Origin: Patiria pectinifera
Lineage: Eukaryota; Echinodermata; Asteroidea; Valvatida; Asterinidae
NCBI GenBank assembly: GCA_029964075.1
Contig: CM057135.1
Location: forward strand, 12,860,863-12,924,862
Length of the DNA stretch: 64,000 nucleotides
Direction: 5' to 3'
The notes beneath the pieces are model-generated. The model ran no database searches. It was not told the DNA's origin and worked only from the letters and a program-made list of their open reading frames with translations. Of this stretch, positions 53,864-63,815 are shown in pieces. Position 1 is the stretch's first letter; the number at the start of each line of letters is the position of its first letter. The position numbers and the translations under genes are program-made.

Positions 53864-54169
53864 TTACTCTATGATATATACTGTGATCTGAATGAGTTCG
53901 GTAGTATTGTCGAACAAAGACGAGTAGAAGGAGTAACCGATTTCTTCTAAATCATCCTTCCAATCATTTAAAATGTCTTCGATCAAAGCACTCAATTCGG
54001 TGTCCAAGTTCATTCCTTCTCCGATGAATAAACCAGCTCGCAGTAGGCTAGCGACAGCTCGTACTCGTTTCTTGTCCAGCGAAGCCAGCACCTCCTCAAA
54101 GTACAAAGGTATATAGTCGTCGATGTGATTTTGGGGATTCTTACAAAAAAAATGTGCAAGCGTGCTCAA
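53864..54169 (-). CDS. Small acidic Polinton protein, right copy (function unknown)
   Basis: 101 residues, MSTLAHFFCKNPQNHIDDYI onward, close to the left copy at 13344-13658 with a few replacements and a short length difference in the middle. Acidic and helical, no recognised domain. The retained reading frame in both arms suggests the protein mattered until recently, or that the arms were kept alike by gene conversion. Confidence 0.6.
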   Translation of the reverse strand: MSTLAHFFCKNPQNHIDDYIPLYFEEVLASLDKKRVRAVASLLRAGLFIGEGMNLDTELSALIEDILNDWKDDLEEIGYSFYSSLFDNTTELIQITVYIIE

Positions 54170-54387
54170 AAAGACTCGGCCAGTCCTTTTTACATCCCTC
54201 GCAGCCCAGTCGTTTTTGCGTATGGTACACTAGCTGGAGTATCTCGTCCGTGATGAGTTTGGTCAGGATGCGTTTGGTGAGTGTTCTCACCCTTGCCTGT
54301 CGGTCGATGATGTCCTGATTTGATGAGTCTGCGAGATGATTTCGAATTCAAAATGAATAGAAAATAAGCGTGTGACACTGTGAAGAT

Positions 54388-55089
54388 CTAGATTATGTCT
54401 ATGGCTTCAGTAATGAGTTTTCTTTGATCGACCAACTTGTACCATTCGGCGGATGTCAGATTCAGTCCTTTTTTTCCCGCAAGTAGTTTAGTCTTGTCCT
54501 CGTTGAAGTAGTACTCTCTGATATTAACGTAGACACGGTTCTTGAAACGTTTGACACAGGCATAACGCTCACCTCTAATTTTAAATCGGACGGCGTTCTT
54601 CTCGTTCTCCTGCTGGTCAGGATCGGGGCTGAACTTTCTCTTGGTCGGCTTTCCCTTGATGAAAGGGGGCTTGGAGAGGTCCGTGGGTGGGTTACCCGTC
54701 AGCTCTGTCATGACAGCCGCCAGTAGGTCATCTGCCGGCCCGGAGTCCATCTCGCTTTCTTCCTGTTGAGGTAGGATGGACCACACACTCTCTCTTGTGA
54801 ATATATTGTAATAGTAGGATCTATTTTCGGTGGTGCTGAAACCTTCGCGCCATCCTCTCTTGATTTGGGCATGGGTTACCTTCTTCACGCAGTCAAACGG
54901 TCCTTTCACCGACAGGTGCGTTGTTGCCTGATGCTGCAGCAATGATTGGTTTGGTGCGATGATGGTGATATTGAGCAGAATTTTGAAGGCTTCGTTTGTT
55001 GGTAGGTGAATGATTTCCAAACACAGCAGTGTCCGACTTTTATACACCCGATGTACCCGTATCCATAACACGTCATTACTGTTTACCAC
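54388..55089 (-). CDS. WW-PC4 fusion protein, Polinton right copy
   Basis: 233 residues from an upstream ATG. The part shared with the left copy begins at VKGPFDCVKK. The WW domain is KRGWREGFSTTENRSYYYN then TRESVW. The PC4 domain is RFKNRVYVNIREYY, then LLAGKKGLNLTSAEWYKL, and ends with QRKLITEAIDII, the C-terminal helix expected of PC4, which the left copy lacks. The linker (SKPPFIKGKPTKRKFSPD) is basic. The first 60 or so residues may not be coding, since the left arm does not preserve them. PC4 proteins bind single-stranded DNA, so a role in Polinton transcription or replication is likely but inferred. Transcription runs inward from the element end. Confidence 0.82.
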   Translation of the reverse strand: MVNSNDVLWIRVHRVYKSRTLLCLEIIHLPTNEAFKILLNITIIAPNQSLLQHQATTHLSVKGPFDCVKKVTHAQIKRGWREGFSTTENRSYYYNIFTRESVWSILPQQEESEMDSGPADDLLAAVMTELTGNPPTDLSKPPFIKGKPTKRKFSPDPDQQENEKNAVRFKIRGERYACVKRFKNRVYVNIREYYFNEDKTKLLAGKKGLNLTSAEWYKLVDQRKLITEAIDII

Positions 55090-55559
55090 TCCACCAATCA
55101 GAAAGCAACAAACGTTTCGTGTTCTAACTCGTCCAAAGGTCTCTCACTCATCGCGCCCTGCGTCCCATTGTTTGCAATGCTCTTGTCATGACCTGTCCGT
55201 CACGTCACAACCGTGACGTCACCAATCGACGTGTAACTCCGGACTTGTTGGAGCATGTCTAGGATCGAGGCTTGGGCCTCTGACCACTCCGTTCAGGGTC
55301 ACTGGCGTGAGCCCACTGTCGCTACTACCGTGGCTCCGTAGGGAAGGGAGAGCCTAGAGCTCTAGAGCCGTGCTCGCGACTTCATCGCTCACACGCTAGC
55401 CTCGAGACAAGTCTCAAGACTTACGCTACAGTTCCAATCCGTTTGGCTTACTAGCGTAAGGCCAATGTCGCCACTATCGTGGCTCCGAAAAAAATTAATT
55501 TAAATTAAAATTCTAAAAATACAAAAAACATTCACAAAAATTTCTAAATCAAATAAAAA

Positions 55560-55740
55560 AAATATAAAAAAAAATAAAAAAAAAAAAAAAAAAAAAAAAA
55601 TCCGACTCACTACCAACTCACTACCACCTCCACCTCACACACACCTCCACCTCACTACCACCTCCACCTCACTACCACCTCCACCTCACTACCACCTCAC
55701 CCCGCCTCACCATCCCGCCTCACCTCGATGCCATCTCATT
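55560..55740. repeat. Subterminal poly(A) and CCACCTCACTA minisatellite (right end)
   Basis: A run of A (55560-55602) is followed by about nine units of CACTACCACCTCCACCT-like sequence, the inverted counterpart of the left-end minisatellite. Unit number and order differ between the arms. Confidence 0.8.
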
Positions 55741-55769
55741 GGGGGTCGAGGTGATCAGTATATACTACT

Positions 55770-55775
55770 GATAGC
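55770..55775. other. Polinton target site duplication, right (GATAGC)
   Basis: The same six bases as 11750-11755, directly outside the inverted AGTAGTA end. Confidence 0.85.
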
Positions 55776-55884
55776 TACAACCAACTTATTGTCGGCAAAG
55801 CATCCCGGGGGAAACATCACACCATTTTTCAAAGATAACTAATACGCTTTTAACGTGTATTTTTTTGTTCATGTTGCTGTTTGG

Positions 55885-56495
55885 ATATGCACATTGGTTT
55901 GTATAGTGAATGTCCATATTTTATTTGGATATTGGTCATTGGGCATTCACTTAGGTTTGTACAGCGAATGGCTATATTTTTTAAGCTCCGGGAGGAGGCG
56001 TAATTGAGATGCCCCCCTGCCGTGAATCGCACCGTCGGATCCCACCAGACGCCCTGCTCCGTTTGTCTGGTGATACACGGGCATTGGAAATGCCTATGGT
56101 TTTGTATGGCGAATGTCCATGTTTAAATTTACATGGATATTGGACAATCCAATAGGTTTGTATGGCGAATGTCCATATTTTTAAAGTCCATAAAAAGGCT
56201 TGATTGTGATGCCCCCTTGCTGCCGTAAATCGCGTCGACGACTCCAACAAGACGCGCTGCTAAGTATGTCTGGTGATTCACGGACATTGGAAATTCCTAT
56301 GGTTTTTTTTTTATGGCGAATGTCCATGTTTTACATGGATATTGGACATTGGACAGCCGAATAGGTTTGTATGGCGAATGTCCACATTTTTAAAGTCCAT
56401 AAAAAAGGCGTGATTGAGATGCCCCCTGCCTTGAATCGCACCGACGACTCCCACAAGACAAACTGCTAAGTTTGTCTGGTGATGCTGTATTGGCG
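55885..56495. repeat. Tandem repeat, about 204-bp unit, three copies
   Basis: Three similar units start near 55890, 56097 and 56300. Each has GGCGAATGTCCAT twice, then TAAAGTCCATAAAAAGGCG, GATGCCCCCTGC, and TTTGTCTGGTGAT at its end. The first unit is the most diverged. The array begins about 110 bp outside the Polinton. No protein is shared by the units. Confidence 0.8.
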
Positions 56496-57130
56496 CCTTA
56501 TTAAGGGGCTTTCGATTCGGGACGGTTGACAAAGAGGACGGTAAGCCGGGTGAAAACATCGATCTGCGCATGCGCGAAACAGAACACGTCTCCATCCTGT
56601 TGAGTTTGGCAACGGCCCTCGGGTGAAATAGCGTCAGGCCTAAAAGTACGACGGAGCGGTATATTTTGAACAGTTCTACTTGCAGTTGTCACGTCAGTGC
56701 GTACTTGCTCTATGGTCTATTTAAACACACATGTACAGTGACATACGTTGAGTGAAAAACGACATGGAATCGAACACAAATTCTTGCTCGGTGAGTGATT
56801 TGACTGTTGTTTAAGTGCTAAACCCATGTTTGGACTTAACTTATCGCCTTTTTTGTGAACATTCGGAAATGGTCAGCCAGCTGATTCAAAATGGTGTCCG
56901 CTCGGTTATCGCGACCGCAGCATTCGCCAATAAACGGGAACATTTCACTTTTCATCCGAGTCGTACGCAAACCTTAGTACATCTATTTTAATCTTTGATC
57001 TATTCCAGTACCTCAGGTGACGTATGTAGTACTTTTGCGGCCGTTTACAGGGTACAAATTGATGTTTTTGTGTCTGGTATTTTGTCATATCTGGTATGTC
57101 GGCACAATTGCAGAATACCCCGTCACTCAC
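56496..57130 (+). other. Possible promoter and short first exon (plus strand)
   Basis: A GC-richer block (56500-56660) is followed by CTATTTAAAC (about 56715) and, some 45 bp on, ATGGAATCGAACACAAATTC (56764). The frame stays open for nine codons, to GCTCG, then GTGAGT, a good splice donor at about 56791. This could be a host first exon. No downstream exon could be matched, so the call is weak. Confidence 0.25.
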
Positions 57131-57731
57131 CTATCCCACCTCGTATCCGGATACGCGGATACGGAGTCACGCTTGGATGCTCAACCAAAACCACACGCGT
57201 GCGCGTCCGCTGAAGTCCACCCCTTATCCCCGTATCCGCGTATCCACTTCCCGGCACCTACTTTGGACTTAGACATGTTTCCCCTGCTCCCCATTAAACT
57301 CACGTTGTCTCTGCCTTCGTTATTTTCCAACATGGATAATTGGATATGGAAGCCTCGTTCTCAAAAATATTTTCCTCCGCTAAAAATAAAGTCCACCCCG
57401 TATCCCCGTATCCACTTCCTGGCACCTACTTTGAATTCACGTTGTCCCTGCTAGCCGCATTTCTTATTACAGGGAAATAGCGCCCTTTTTAGACCCTCCA
57501 GCGCTCAACTCTACCCCGTATTGTATCCGCGTATCCACTTCCCGACATCTACATGTACTTTAAACATTTCTGCAACATTTTCCGACTGCGTAGCCATTTT
57601 ATTTTAGGGGGTAATTTTTGCGTGGCGGGGTATTCTGCAATTACTCCGGCATGTTTATGCCGCCAGCATGGCCACTTTAATTTGGCCAGTGTCAACATTG
57701 TCATAAGTGTCGGGTATTTTCCTGTTTTTGT
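57131..57731. other. Non-coding DNA with repeated GTATCC motifs
   Basis: The motif GTATCCGCGTATCCACTTCC, or a close variant followed by YGRCAYCTAC, occurs near 57230, 57400 and 57520. A palindromic GTATCCGGATAC lies at about 57146. An open frame (57017-57454) spans part of it but follows the repeats and shows no known domain. Confidence 0.5.
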
Positions 57732-58171
57732 CAATTGTAGCCCCATTAGCCACATACATGTGGCCAATTTACTGGACTACCTCCGTAAATGAAGGCCACA
57801 CTTGGACCATGTACCCGAACATGTAAAACTTTTATCAAATTTTCTTTTTCACAGACTTTATTTGTAGTTTATTTACGCTTAGGGCCTACATCATGGCTTG
57901 AGCATGTTAAGAAGCGCACTTCATTTTAGATACGCTAACATGTGCAAACAAACCTGAAAATTACGAGAAATATAGACCTCTGAAAAAGGGGATACATTTT
58001 TTATCGCTTTAAAGAGGGGGAGTGTGCTTCGGAAGCGTGATAAAACTACACGTGTACAAATAAAGTCTAAATGTGAAAATGACATCTGGACAAAGTTCTA
58101 CATTTTTGTGTGGCCTTTATTTACGGAGGTAGTCCAGTAAAATTGCCACATTCATGGGGCTGGGTCAATTG
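57732..58171. mobile_element. Inverted-repeat element (about 440 bp)
   Basis: The arms share TACTGGACTACCTCCGTAAA and flanking sequence: 57737-57801 on plus and 58108-58160 on minus, with CAATTG near each outer edge. The interior (57802-58107) has no coding signal. A single arm-like copy lies at 58950-59005. This is the layout of a non-autonomous DNA transposon. No clear target duplication was found. Confidence 0.6.
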
Positions 58172-58949
58172 CTATGCTATGTCATGGTTGTCATCATGCA
58201 GGATAATCAGATCAGATCTGCATATTACTAGTAATACAGAAAAGATTTATTTGTGACGACACAGCGGCATAGAATTCAGAAAAAAAAAGAACATCAACAA
58301 AACAATTAATTGAACTTGTGTGTCGCGAAACAATAAGCAGTTTAATACTCAAAATGTCTGTGTACAATGCTTTTTTTTTGTAAATTATACCAGTAATTGA
58401 ATCGGTCATTTACCATTATTCTTGCCATGAATCGATGAGATCAACATGCCAAGATATTTTATTTTGCAGGCTCTTTCTAAATTTAGATTTCTTTTTCGTT
58501 CTTAATCCTGAAATGCAGCCTGAAGAAATAACCAGTAGGAGCACAGTCACAACTCCCAAGAAGCAGGTGACAAATCGGTTCGGTAGGTACATGTACATGA
58601 CACAAATACAGAAAAGTTTATATTTTTTTGAAGTAAGAATTAATGGGAAAACGTTACACTATTAACTACATGAGGTAAATTGTACACCACTTTCCAGTAC
58701 TTTTGGTGTTATAATTTTGTTTCTCATAATATTCAATATTACTATTGTTGCTGTTGCTGCTACTACTACTAGCCTTCTTCGTCTTCTGCTGCTGCTTCTT
58801 CTTATTATTATAAAACATTATTATGTGTGTTGTCTTTTAGCATGATCTGGGACAACCGAAAGGAGCAGATCCTAATTAGTGAGGTCATCCTGGTCAGACC
58901 CTTTCAGTATAGGCAAGGCACACGTGAACGGGGGAGAGCATGGCAGGAG
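58172..58949 (+). other. Mostly non-coding, one possible exon
   Basis: A splice-acceptor-like TTTTATTTTGCAG ends at 58469. An open stretch continues to about 58580 and reads MQPEEITSRSTVTTPKKQVT. There is no database-like family I can name and no conserved partner exon, so coding status is doubtful. CTT/CTG-rich microsatellite-like sequence lies at 58744-58810. Confidence 0.25.
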
Positions 58950-59005
58950 GTAGCCCCATAAATGTAGCCAATTTACTAGACTACCTCCGTAAACATAGGC
59001 CACAC
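58950..59005. repeat. Third copy of the TACTGGACTACCTCCGTAAA arm
   Basis: GTAGCCCCATAAATGTAGCC through CCTCCGTAAACATAGGCCACAC resembles the left arm of the element at 57732-58171 in the same direction. No matching inverted arm was seen nearby, so it is a partial copy. Confidence 0.6.
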
Positions 59006-59216
59006 TTATTTCATTTTCTTTGTTTTGTTGAGGTGATCCTCAAGCCTTGAGAGGAAAACCGTTAATTTGACATATAAATAACACTCTTACAATTAACTAT
59101 ACGGCAAGACGCCCCATGATGTTGATTTTTTTCTTCTTTATACGAATGTTCATAAATTACTGTTTATTGCTTATTGTAATCATAAACCAGGAGTAGCAAA
59201 TGGGAATAGGAAGGTC

Positions 59217-59422
59217 CAGAGCTGCCAACCCTCCCTGTTTTTGTGGATGACTTCCCTAGAATTGGTCCATCTCTCGACTCCCGTCACGCAGATATCCCAT
59301 CTAAATATCTCGCAGATTATCAACTGATAATCAAAAAGATTTTTTTCAGATGTGTTTGGAGTTCAAAGATGGACCAATTATAGGGAAGTCGTCCACAAAA
59401 GTAGGGAGGGTTGGCAGTTCTG
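59217..59422. mobile_element. MITE with about 57-bp terminal inverted repeats (206 bp)
   Basis: Left end CAGAGCTGCCAACCCTCCCT and, on the other strand, right end CAGAACTGCCAACCCTCCCT. The match continues through GACTTCCCTA and AATTGGTCCATCT on both arms. The CAG start resembles hAT termini. Neither an 8-bp nor another target duplication is visible, so the superfamily is open. Confidence 0.72.
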
Positions 59423-60590
59423 CATGTTCTTTCTCAACTTATTTGACTTTGGTTATCACAAAGAAAGTATTCTCATGTTCTAGTTGTTGTTTTCGTTGGT
59501 GTTAATGATTTTGATAACCATTTACATGTATATCAATCTCTGTAGTTCGCTTCCATACATTCCTTTGAAGATGTTTATTTTTAAGAAATAAAGATAAAAA
59601 TAATAAACAATGTTATACCTGTTCCTCATTGTCTCTCTTACTTTTCCCCTTGCTCTCTTGCAGCCCAACTCAGCAAATAGTAATATAATGTAATACAAAT
59701 TACTGCTCTGTAACCATCAAATGTATTACTCTTTCATTAATTTATTTCATTTCAATACCAAATGAACATTTTCTGAGCTATTATTTCTCACACAGGAAAG
59801 TAACAATCATTTTACGATAAGCACCCTTCAAATGATAACGCTTGCAACCGCCACTTCCTTATTCCTAAATTTTAAGAATTCATGTCATGTGACAAACTTC
59901 TCCAACAAGTTTAACTGTTGGGATACATCAGTAGAAACAATAATCAGAATCTAAATAATCAGAAACACATAAAATGTCACTTTGCCTATCAAATTAGTCC
60001 AATGATTTACGTGTATGTGGGAAATGAAAGAAAAAATAAAGCAGGTGGGGTTATTCCAAATACACAGTGATATTTGGGACCCAAATAGGCTACTCCTGGC
60101 CCAGGAGTGGCATCTTAACATTCGGCCTGTCTTTTTGTGCCATGCCATGGGCTGTCATCTTTCGTAAATTGTTTTGCTTTAAAAGTAAATACATAGTAAC
60201 AAAAATATGAAACTGTAAACTGAAGTGAAACAAAACAATACTAAAGGAGGAACCTTTTCAAAAAATCGTTTCAATAGAATAAGACCTTGTTTTGTATGGA
60301 AATGTATTACTACATTTTGACTCTATAGTATCAATAGGTGACCTCAATTTGTTTGCATGTAACTTTCATTTTAATACTGAAATGACATTAACCCTAACTC
60401 CCTAGGGGGTGTGCAAAATCGTATTCATAAATACCTCAGACAGTTTAGCTATTCCTATTGGTCGAGAGCCCGTCATGTGGCCGGTCTTTGACGGATAATA
60501 AAGACATGACTAGCTGGTCTTAAACCCTTTTCCAGTGTCACAATAAAATGTGGACTCCTAAAAATCCAGTCCCTCTTACCGTCTGGGTCT
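59423..60590. other. Non-coding DNA, nothing recognised
   Basis: AT-rich DNA without convincing coding or repeat structure. Frames such as 59951-60148 (minus) show no family pattern. Confidence 0.45.
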
Positions 60591-60635
60591 GGGTGCTGAT
60601 AATTACCCGAGCCGGACGGGTAATTATCAGCACCC
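60591..60635. other. Perfect hairpin, 19-bp stem and 7-nt loop
   Basis: GGGTGCTGATAATTACCCG (60591-60609) is the exact reverse complement of 60617-60635, with AGCCGGA as the loop. It lies about 90 bp beyond the 3' end of the Harbinger pseudogene. It could be an element terminus, a small palindromic insertion, or an RNA hairpin. Confidence 0.7.
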
Positions 60636-60725
60636 AAACTCTAAGCGGTCTTAAACAGAGTAATAAAAACCTCCGGAGCACACTTTATTCCCTTATTTAA
60701 ATTGGAGGATTCAGGACTGTTAGGG

Positions 60726-62301
60726 TTAATGAAAGCATTCTTCCAAAGAAGGAGGGTCCAGTTCAAAATGCATGGATGTACTGTTCTTATAGACGCATGA
60801 GTGGGCGTTGGTCAAAAGTCCGTAAACCACATACGTCTTTCCACATGCACTCAGGAGCACCTTCTGTGACTTCTTGTAGTCCGTGAACTTGAAATAATTC
60901 ACAATATCCCCAAACGCCCACTCCACACTGATACGCACTTTCGACGTAGCTGCGTTGAAGACTTCCAGGTCTCTGGTGATTTTAATAGAGGGGAATGGTG
61001 CTTGCAGCTGTGGGGGAAAGGGGTAGCCCGAATCACCATAAATGCACAAAATGTTCCCATCTGGGTCGTGCGATCTGGCCTCCAGCTCAGTCAGGAGCCA
61101 TGATTCCCTCAGGATGTATGCATCATGCCTCCGCCCTTCCACTGGTCCGTAGAGGTGGGCGATCAGACCATTTGGGACTGTCACGGATTGGAACTTCAGG
61201 GTGTGAATCCTCTTGTGGCCATTATACATGACCCGCTGGTGCTGACCTGGCCTCTATATTGGGCGAACAGTACCATCCACGAAGCCCCAGCAGTTGTCTA
61301 GTGCAGCACCCTTCCTGTGGATAGTATCTGCAAAAATCTGGAGGTGTCGTGGTTATAACCAGTGCTGGTCAAGCAACAAGACCAAGTGTTGGTGACTTTG
61401 ATATATAAAATTGGTCATCCTGGTCGACGAGGTCTCCATACCTGCATGGGTATGGTTAGCGTTGCAGTTTGACGAAGAGTGCTTCCAGTCCGTCCACCCT
61501 TGATCCATTCACGTGACTGTCTGTGGAACCCCCATAGCATGTTTGAGCCGATAGACGTCATCTTTCTGAAATCTGTTGAAGAATGAAGCAGTTTACATGG
61601 ACAGATTGAACAATTTGTTTATTTTTGCACATGACTTATTGAAGTCCAATCATTCCAAAACATGTGACTGCATTAACTAAATACTTCAAAAAATATCTCC
61701 TCAAATTATAGATGCTAAGGCCAAATAAAAAAAATATTACATATTTAGCGTCCTGCCTTTTTGAGAAAAAAAGAAGGCCCTTTTTCCTCTTCCCAAATGG
61801 CCGCCCGACCGAGCCATTACAAGGTGAGGTAAAAATTATGTGTTTGGCTGGCAGGTAAGTGTTGTCCCAGTATGGAATTCTTCCAAAATGTTATTTTAAA
61901 TTAATCAAAACCAAGGCAGGTAAGCAGTAATTTTGAAGTAAAGTTGGGTCACCAGACATGCCGCAAATATTACAATGCACCGTGGTAGAGGGTCCCATGC
62001 ATGGCATGTGCAATCAATCATGGTACAAATTATTTGTATGTAGCTTTCAGTTTCACTTCAGCTCAGGCTGTCAGGCCTCTGGCTGCTTTCTTAGTCTTAC
62101 CATGGAGGAAGGGTCTTACCTGAAATAACTGTTGCATTCGTCATCATTGAAGTTGTCCAATTCAAATCGATAGCCCTCATTTTCGTACTAGAAATCAGGA
62201 TTACTCGGTGCATTGATGTCATACAGAAGAATGAACTCTTCATCGTCCAAAATGTTGCAGAAATATGCACTGACAAGGGTGTCTCTGTGCAGGTTCGCCA
62301 T
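60726..62301 (-). pseudogene. Harbinger (HARBI1-like) transposase, decayed
   Basis: Minus strand. Exon 1 (62301-62120) starts MANLHRDTLVSAYFCNILDD and ends at CAG followed by GTAAGA, with an in-frame TAG at codon 38 (62190-62188). A second exon-like part starts after TTCTTCAACAG at about 61584 and reads FQKDDVYRLKHAMGVP, then DGLEALFVKL in another frame, so a frameshift lies between. The DDE domain follows: GFVDGTVRPI (first Asp, about 61290-61260), an in-frame TAG at 61256-61254, then YNGHKRIHTLKFQSV, YGDSGYPF (second Asp) and RISVEWAFGDI (Glu). The last 167 codons are open and close at 60726. This is the PIF/Harbinger DDE_Tnp_4 family. With at least two stops and one frameshift it is inactive. 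The partner Myb-like gene was not seen. Confidence 0.85.
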
Positions 62302-62369
62302 GTTAATAACAATCGCGATCGATTGAGGGCGTTTGTCACCGTACCGCCACCGTCCGTCCTAAATCGAAA

Positions 62370-62507
62370 GGTGACTGCTCTATGTTCCGACACCCCTATG
62401 TTCCGACAACCTAGATTGTGTTACTCCCGGTGAGGGTTAGGGTTAGGGTTAGGAATAGGAATATGTGTAGTCGGAACATAGGGGTGTCGGAACATAGAGG
62501 TGTAACC
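62370..62507. mobile_element. 138-bp MITE with telomere-like core, copy 2
   Basis: The inverted counterpart of the element at 43930-44073, with ends GGTGACTGCTCTATGTTCCG and, on the other strand, GGTTACACCTCTATGTTCCG. The 8-bp duplication AATCGAAA flanks it (62362-62369 and 62508-62515). The centre holds GGTTAGGGTTAGGGTTAGG, three telomere-type units. It sits about 70 bp upstream of the Harbinger pseudogene start. Confidence 0.9.
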
Positions 62508-62515
62508 AATCGAAA

Positions 62516-63201
62516 TAGCTCACAAATCAGGACGGCCGCCGCGCACGAGGACCGCCACATACGGTTGACTCTCCGTCCTGTACGTTCTCCCGTCCCGAAT
62601 CGAAACCTCCTTATTACCTCAGTGCGGGGTGCACGGCGGTGGTTGAGTCTCGGGTGGGTATAGCTCAACACGCAGTACAGGGACTCAACAAAGAGACGTG
62701 TAGACTGGTTGAAGTTACTCACAAGACTGCCACATGGCCGGCTGGCCAGCTCAGGAGACGCCCAGCCGCGCCATGCTTCAGTGACTTTATTAAATGCTTA
62801 CTACACTCCTCCCCGTGGTATTTTTTCCTTTAAATATTTACTGAATGAATTTTTTTTTTTGAGCAAAAGAATACCGTTAAGGGAATGTACAACATTTGCT
62901 TTTGCTGTAATTTTCAGAAATAAATGGATTTGGAGGATTAATATGTTATAGAAAATATTGTTAAACTGACTTGTTTCACGTTTTGGGCTTGTAGACGCTG
63001 GAAAAACCAAATCATGTTCTTGTAGTCTGGTTCCCTGACCCCACTTAAAATGAAACAGAGCAATTAATACACTTGGGGAATTGTATGCTCAGAGATCAGT
63101 CTAGCAGGCTTGTACCCCTTCACAGGTGTGTAATCAATTGCAAAGAAAAGTCAGAATATCTAAATATGAAAACTTAACTAAATATGAAAAAGCCAGTTTT
63201 C
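62516..63201. other. Non-coding DNA, nothing recognised
   Basis: A GC-richer part (62520-62660), then AT-rich sequence. Several short frames on both strands, none with a family pattern. Confidence 0.4.
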
Positions 63202-63231
63202 TCCAACGCTGGTCGGCCGACCAGCGTTGGA
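63202..63231. other. Perfect 30-bp palindrome
   Basis: The sequence centred on GGTCGGCCGACC reads the same on both strands over 30 bases, flanked by T and A runs. No loop. It may be the scar or core of a small palindromic element, or a dimeric protein site. Confidence 0.7.
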
Positions 63232-63398
63232 AAAATACAGTTTTTCTTGAAAATGTCAGCACACCAGGAGCCACGATTTTAAGGGATGATTTGGACTGTC
63301 AGTCCCTAACAATTCAGTAAGGTATTTCGTGATAATTTGATCATTTCGTTTTTTGATGTTTGCAAATGTTGTATCTTAATAAAAAAATCCTAAATCCT

Positions 63399-63536
63399 CT
63401 CATATTTCAATATAAAGTACAACTGTAATGTCCTTTTCCCCTTGTTTCTCAGAAAAAATATGTCAATAAATATTTCCTTTTATATTTCAATATAAAGTAA
63501 TTCTTTTCCCCTTGTTTTCTGAGGAAAAGATGTCAA
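63399..63536. repeat. Short tandem duplication, about 80-bp unit
   Basis: ATATTTCAATATAAAGTA and CTTTTCCCCTTGTTT-type sequence followed by AGATGTCAA-like sequence occur twice, at about 63399-63468 and 63480-63536. The second unit is shorter. Confidence 0.65.
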
Positions 63537-63815
63537 ACTAGCCGTGACAATTAAACCACTCTTTTTATTTCGTTTGTGCATGTAGGTTTGTTTCCCCGTA
63601 ACTTTACACATAATAAGCATTATCAGGGCTGGATTTCTTTTTTTTTTATCCGTCCTGATAAAGCAGCATAAGCTTACACATTTTATATTCTCGCTACTAA
63701 GGTTTTACTTTTAACAGATTTTCATCTCTTATAAATTTTTATTGTCATGTCGATTAGTTACTCCGATTATACAATTGGTCAACATTTCTTCAAATTTTGT
63801 TTCCTTTTAAGGAAA

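Larger units (their letters stand above)
11756..55769 (+). mobile_element. Polinton (Maverick) with nested BEL-1, Gypsy-2 and BEL-2
   Basis: Both ends are AGTAGTA in inverted orientation, with a 6-bp duplication outside and long inverted repeats inside (11756-14597 and 52820-55769). Without BEL-1 and BEL-2 and their target duplications the element is about 14.7 kb, at the lower end of the usual 15-20 kb. In order it carries WW-PC4 protein, small acidic protein, protease (left copy, opposite strand), protein-primed DNA polymerase B, packaging ATPase, small basic proteins, integrase, minor capsid, pVI-like protein, major capsid, protease, then the inverted copies. The family is self-synthesising and virus-like. 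This copy is a fossil: polymerase, integrase and major capsid genes are broken, with several breaks plus two large insertions. Confidence 0.93.
52820..55769 (-). repeat. Polinton right terminal inverted repeat
   Basis: 2950 bp, the inverted match of 11756-14597. It includes the protease, small acidic and WW-PC4 genes, the duplicated GTGGCGACA block, the A/T run and the minisatellite. It ends TACTACT, followed by GATAGC. Confidence 0.88.

Noticed and set aside
55603-55740. Regular short repeats that might suggest a CRISPR array
   Set aside because: Units are 15-18 bp tandem minisatellites without unique spacers, in animal DNA.
57017-57454. 145-codon plus-strand frame
   Set aside because: It follows the GTATCC repeats and low-complexity sequence, with no splice or domain support.
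62411-62722. Frames with ICELL/telomere-motif translation
   Set aside because: They translate the MITE with TTAGGG repeats and its flank, not a protein gene.
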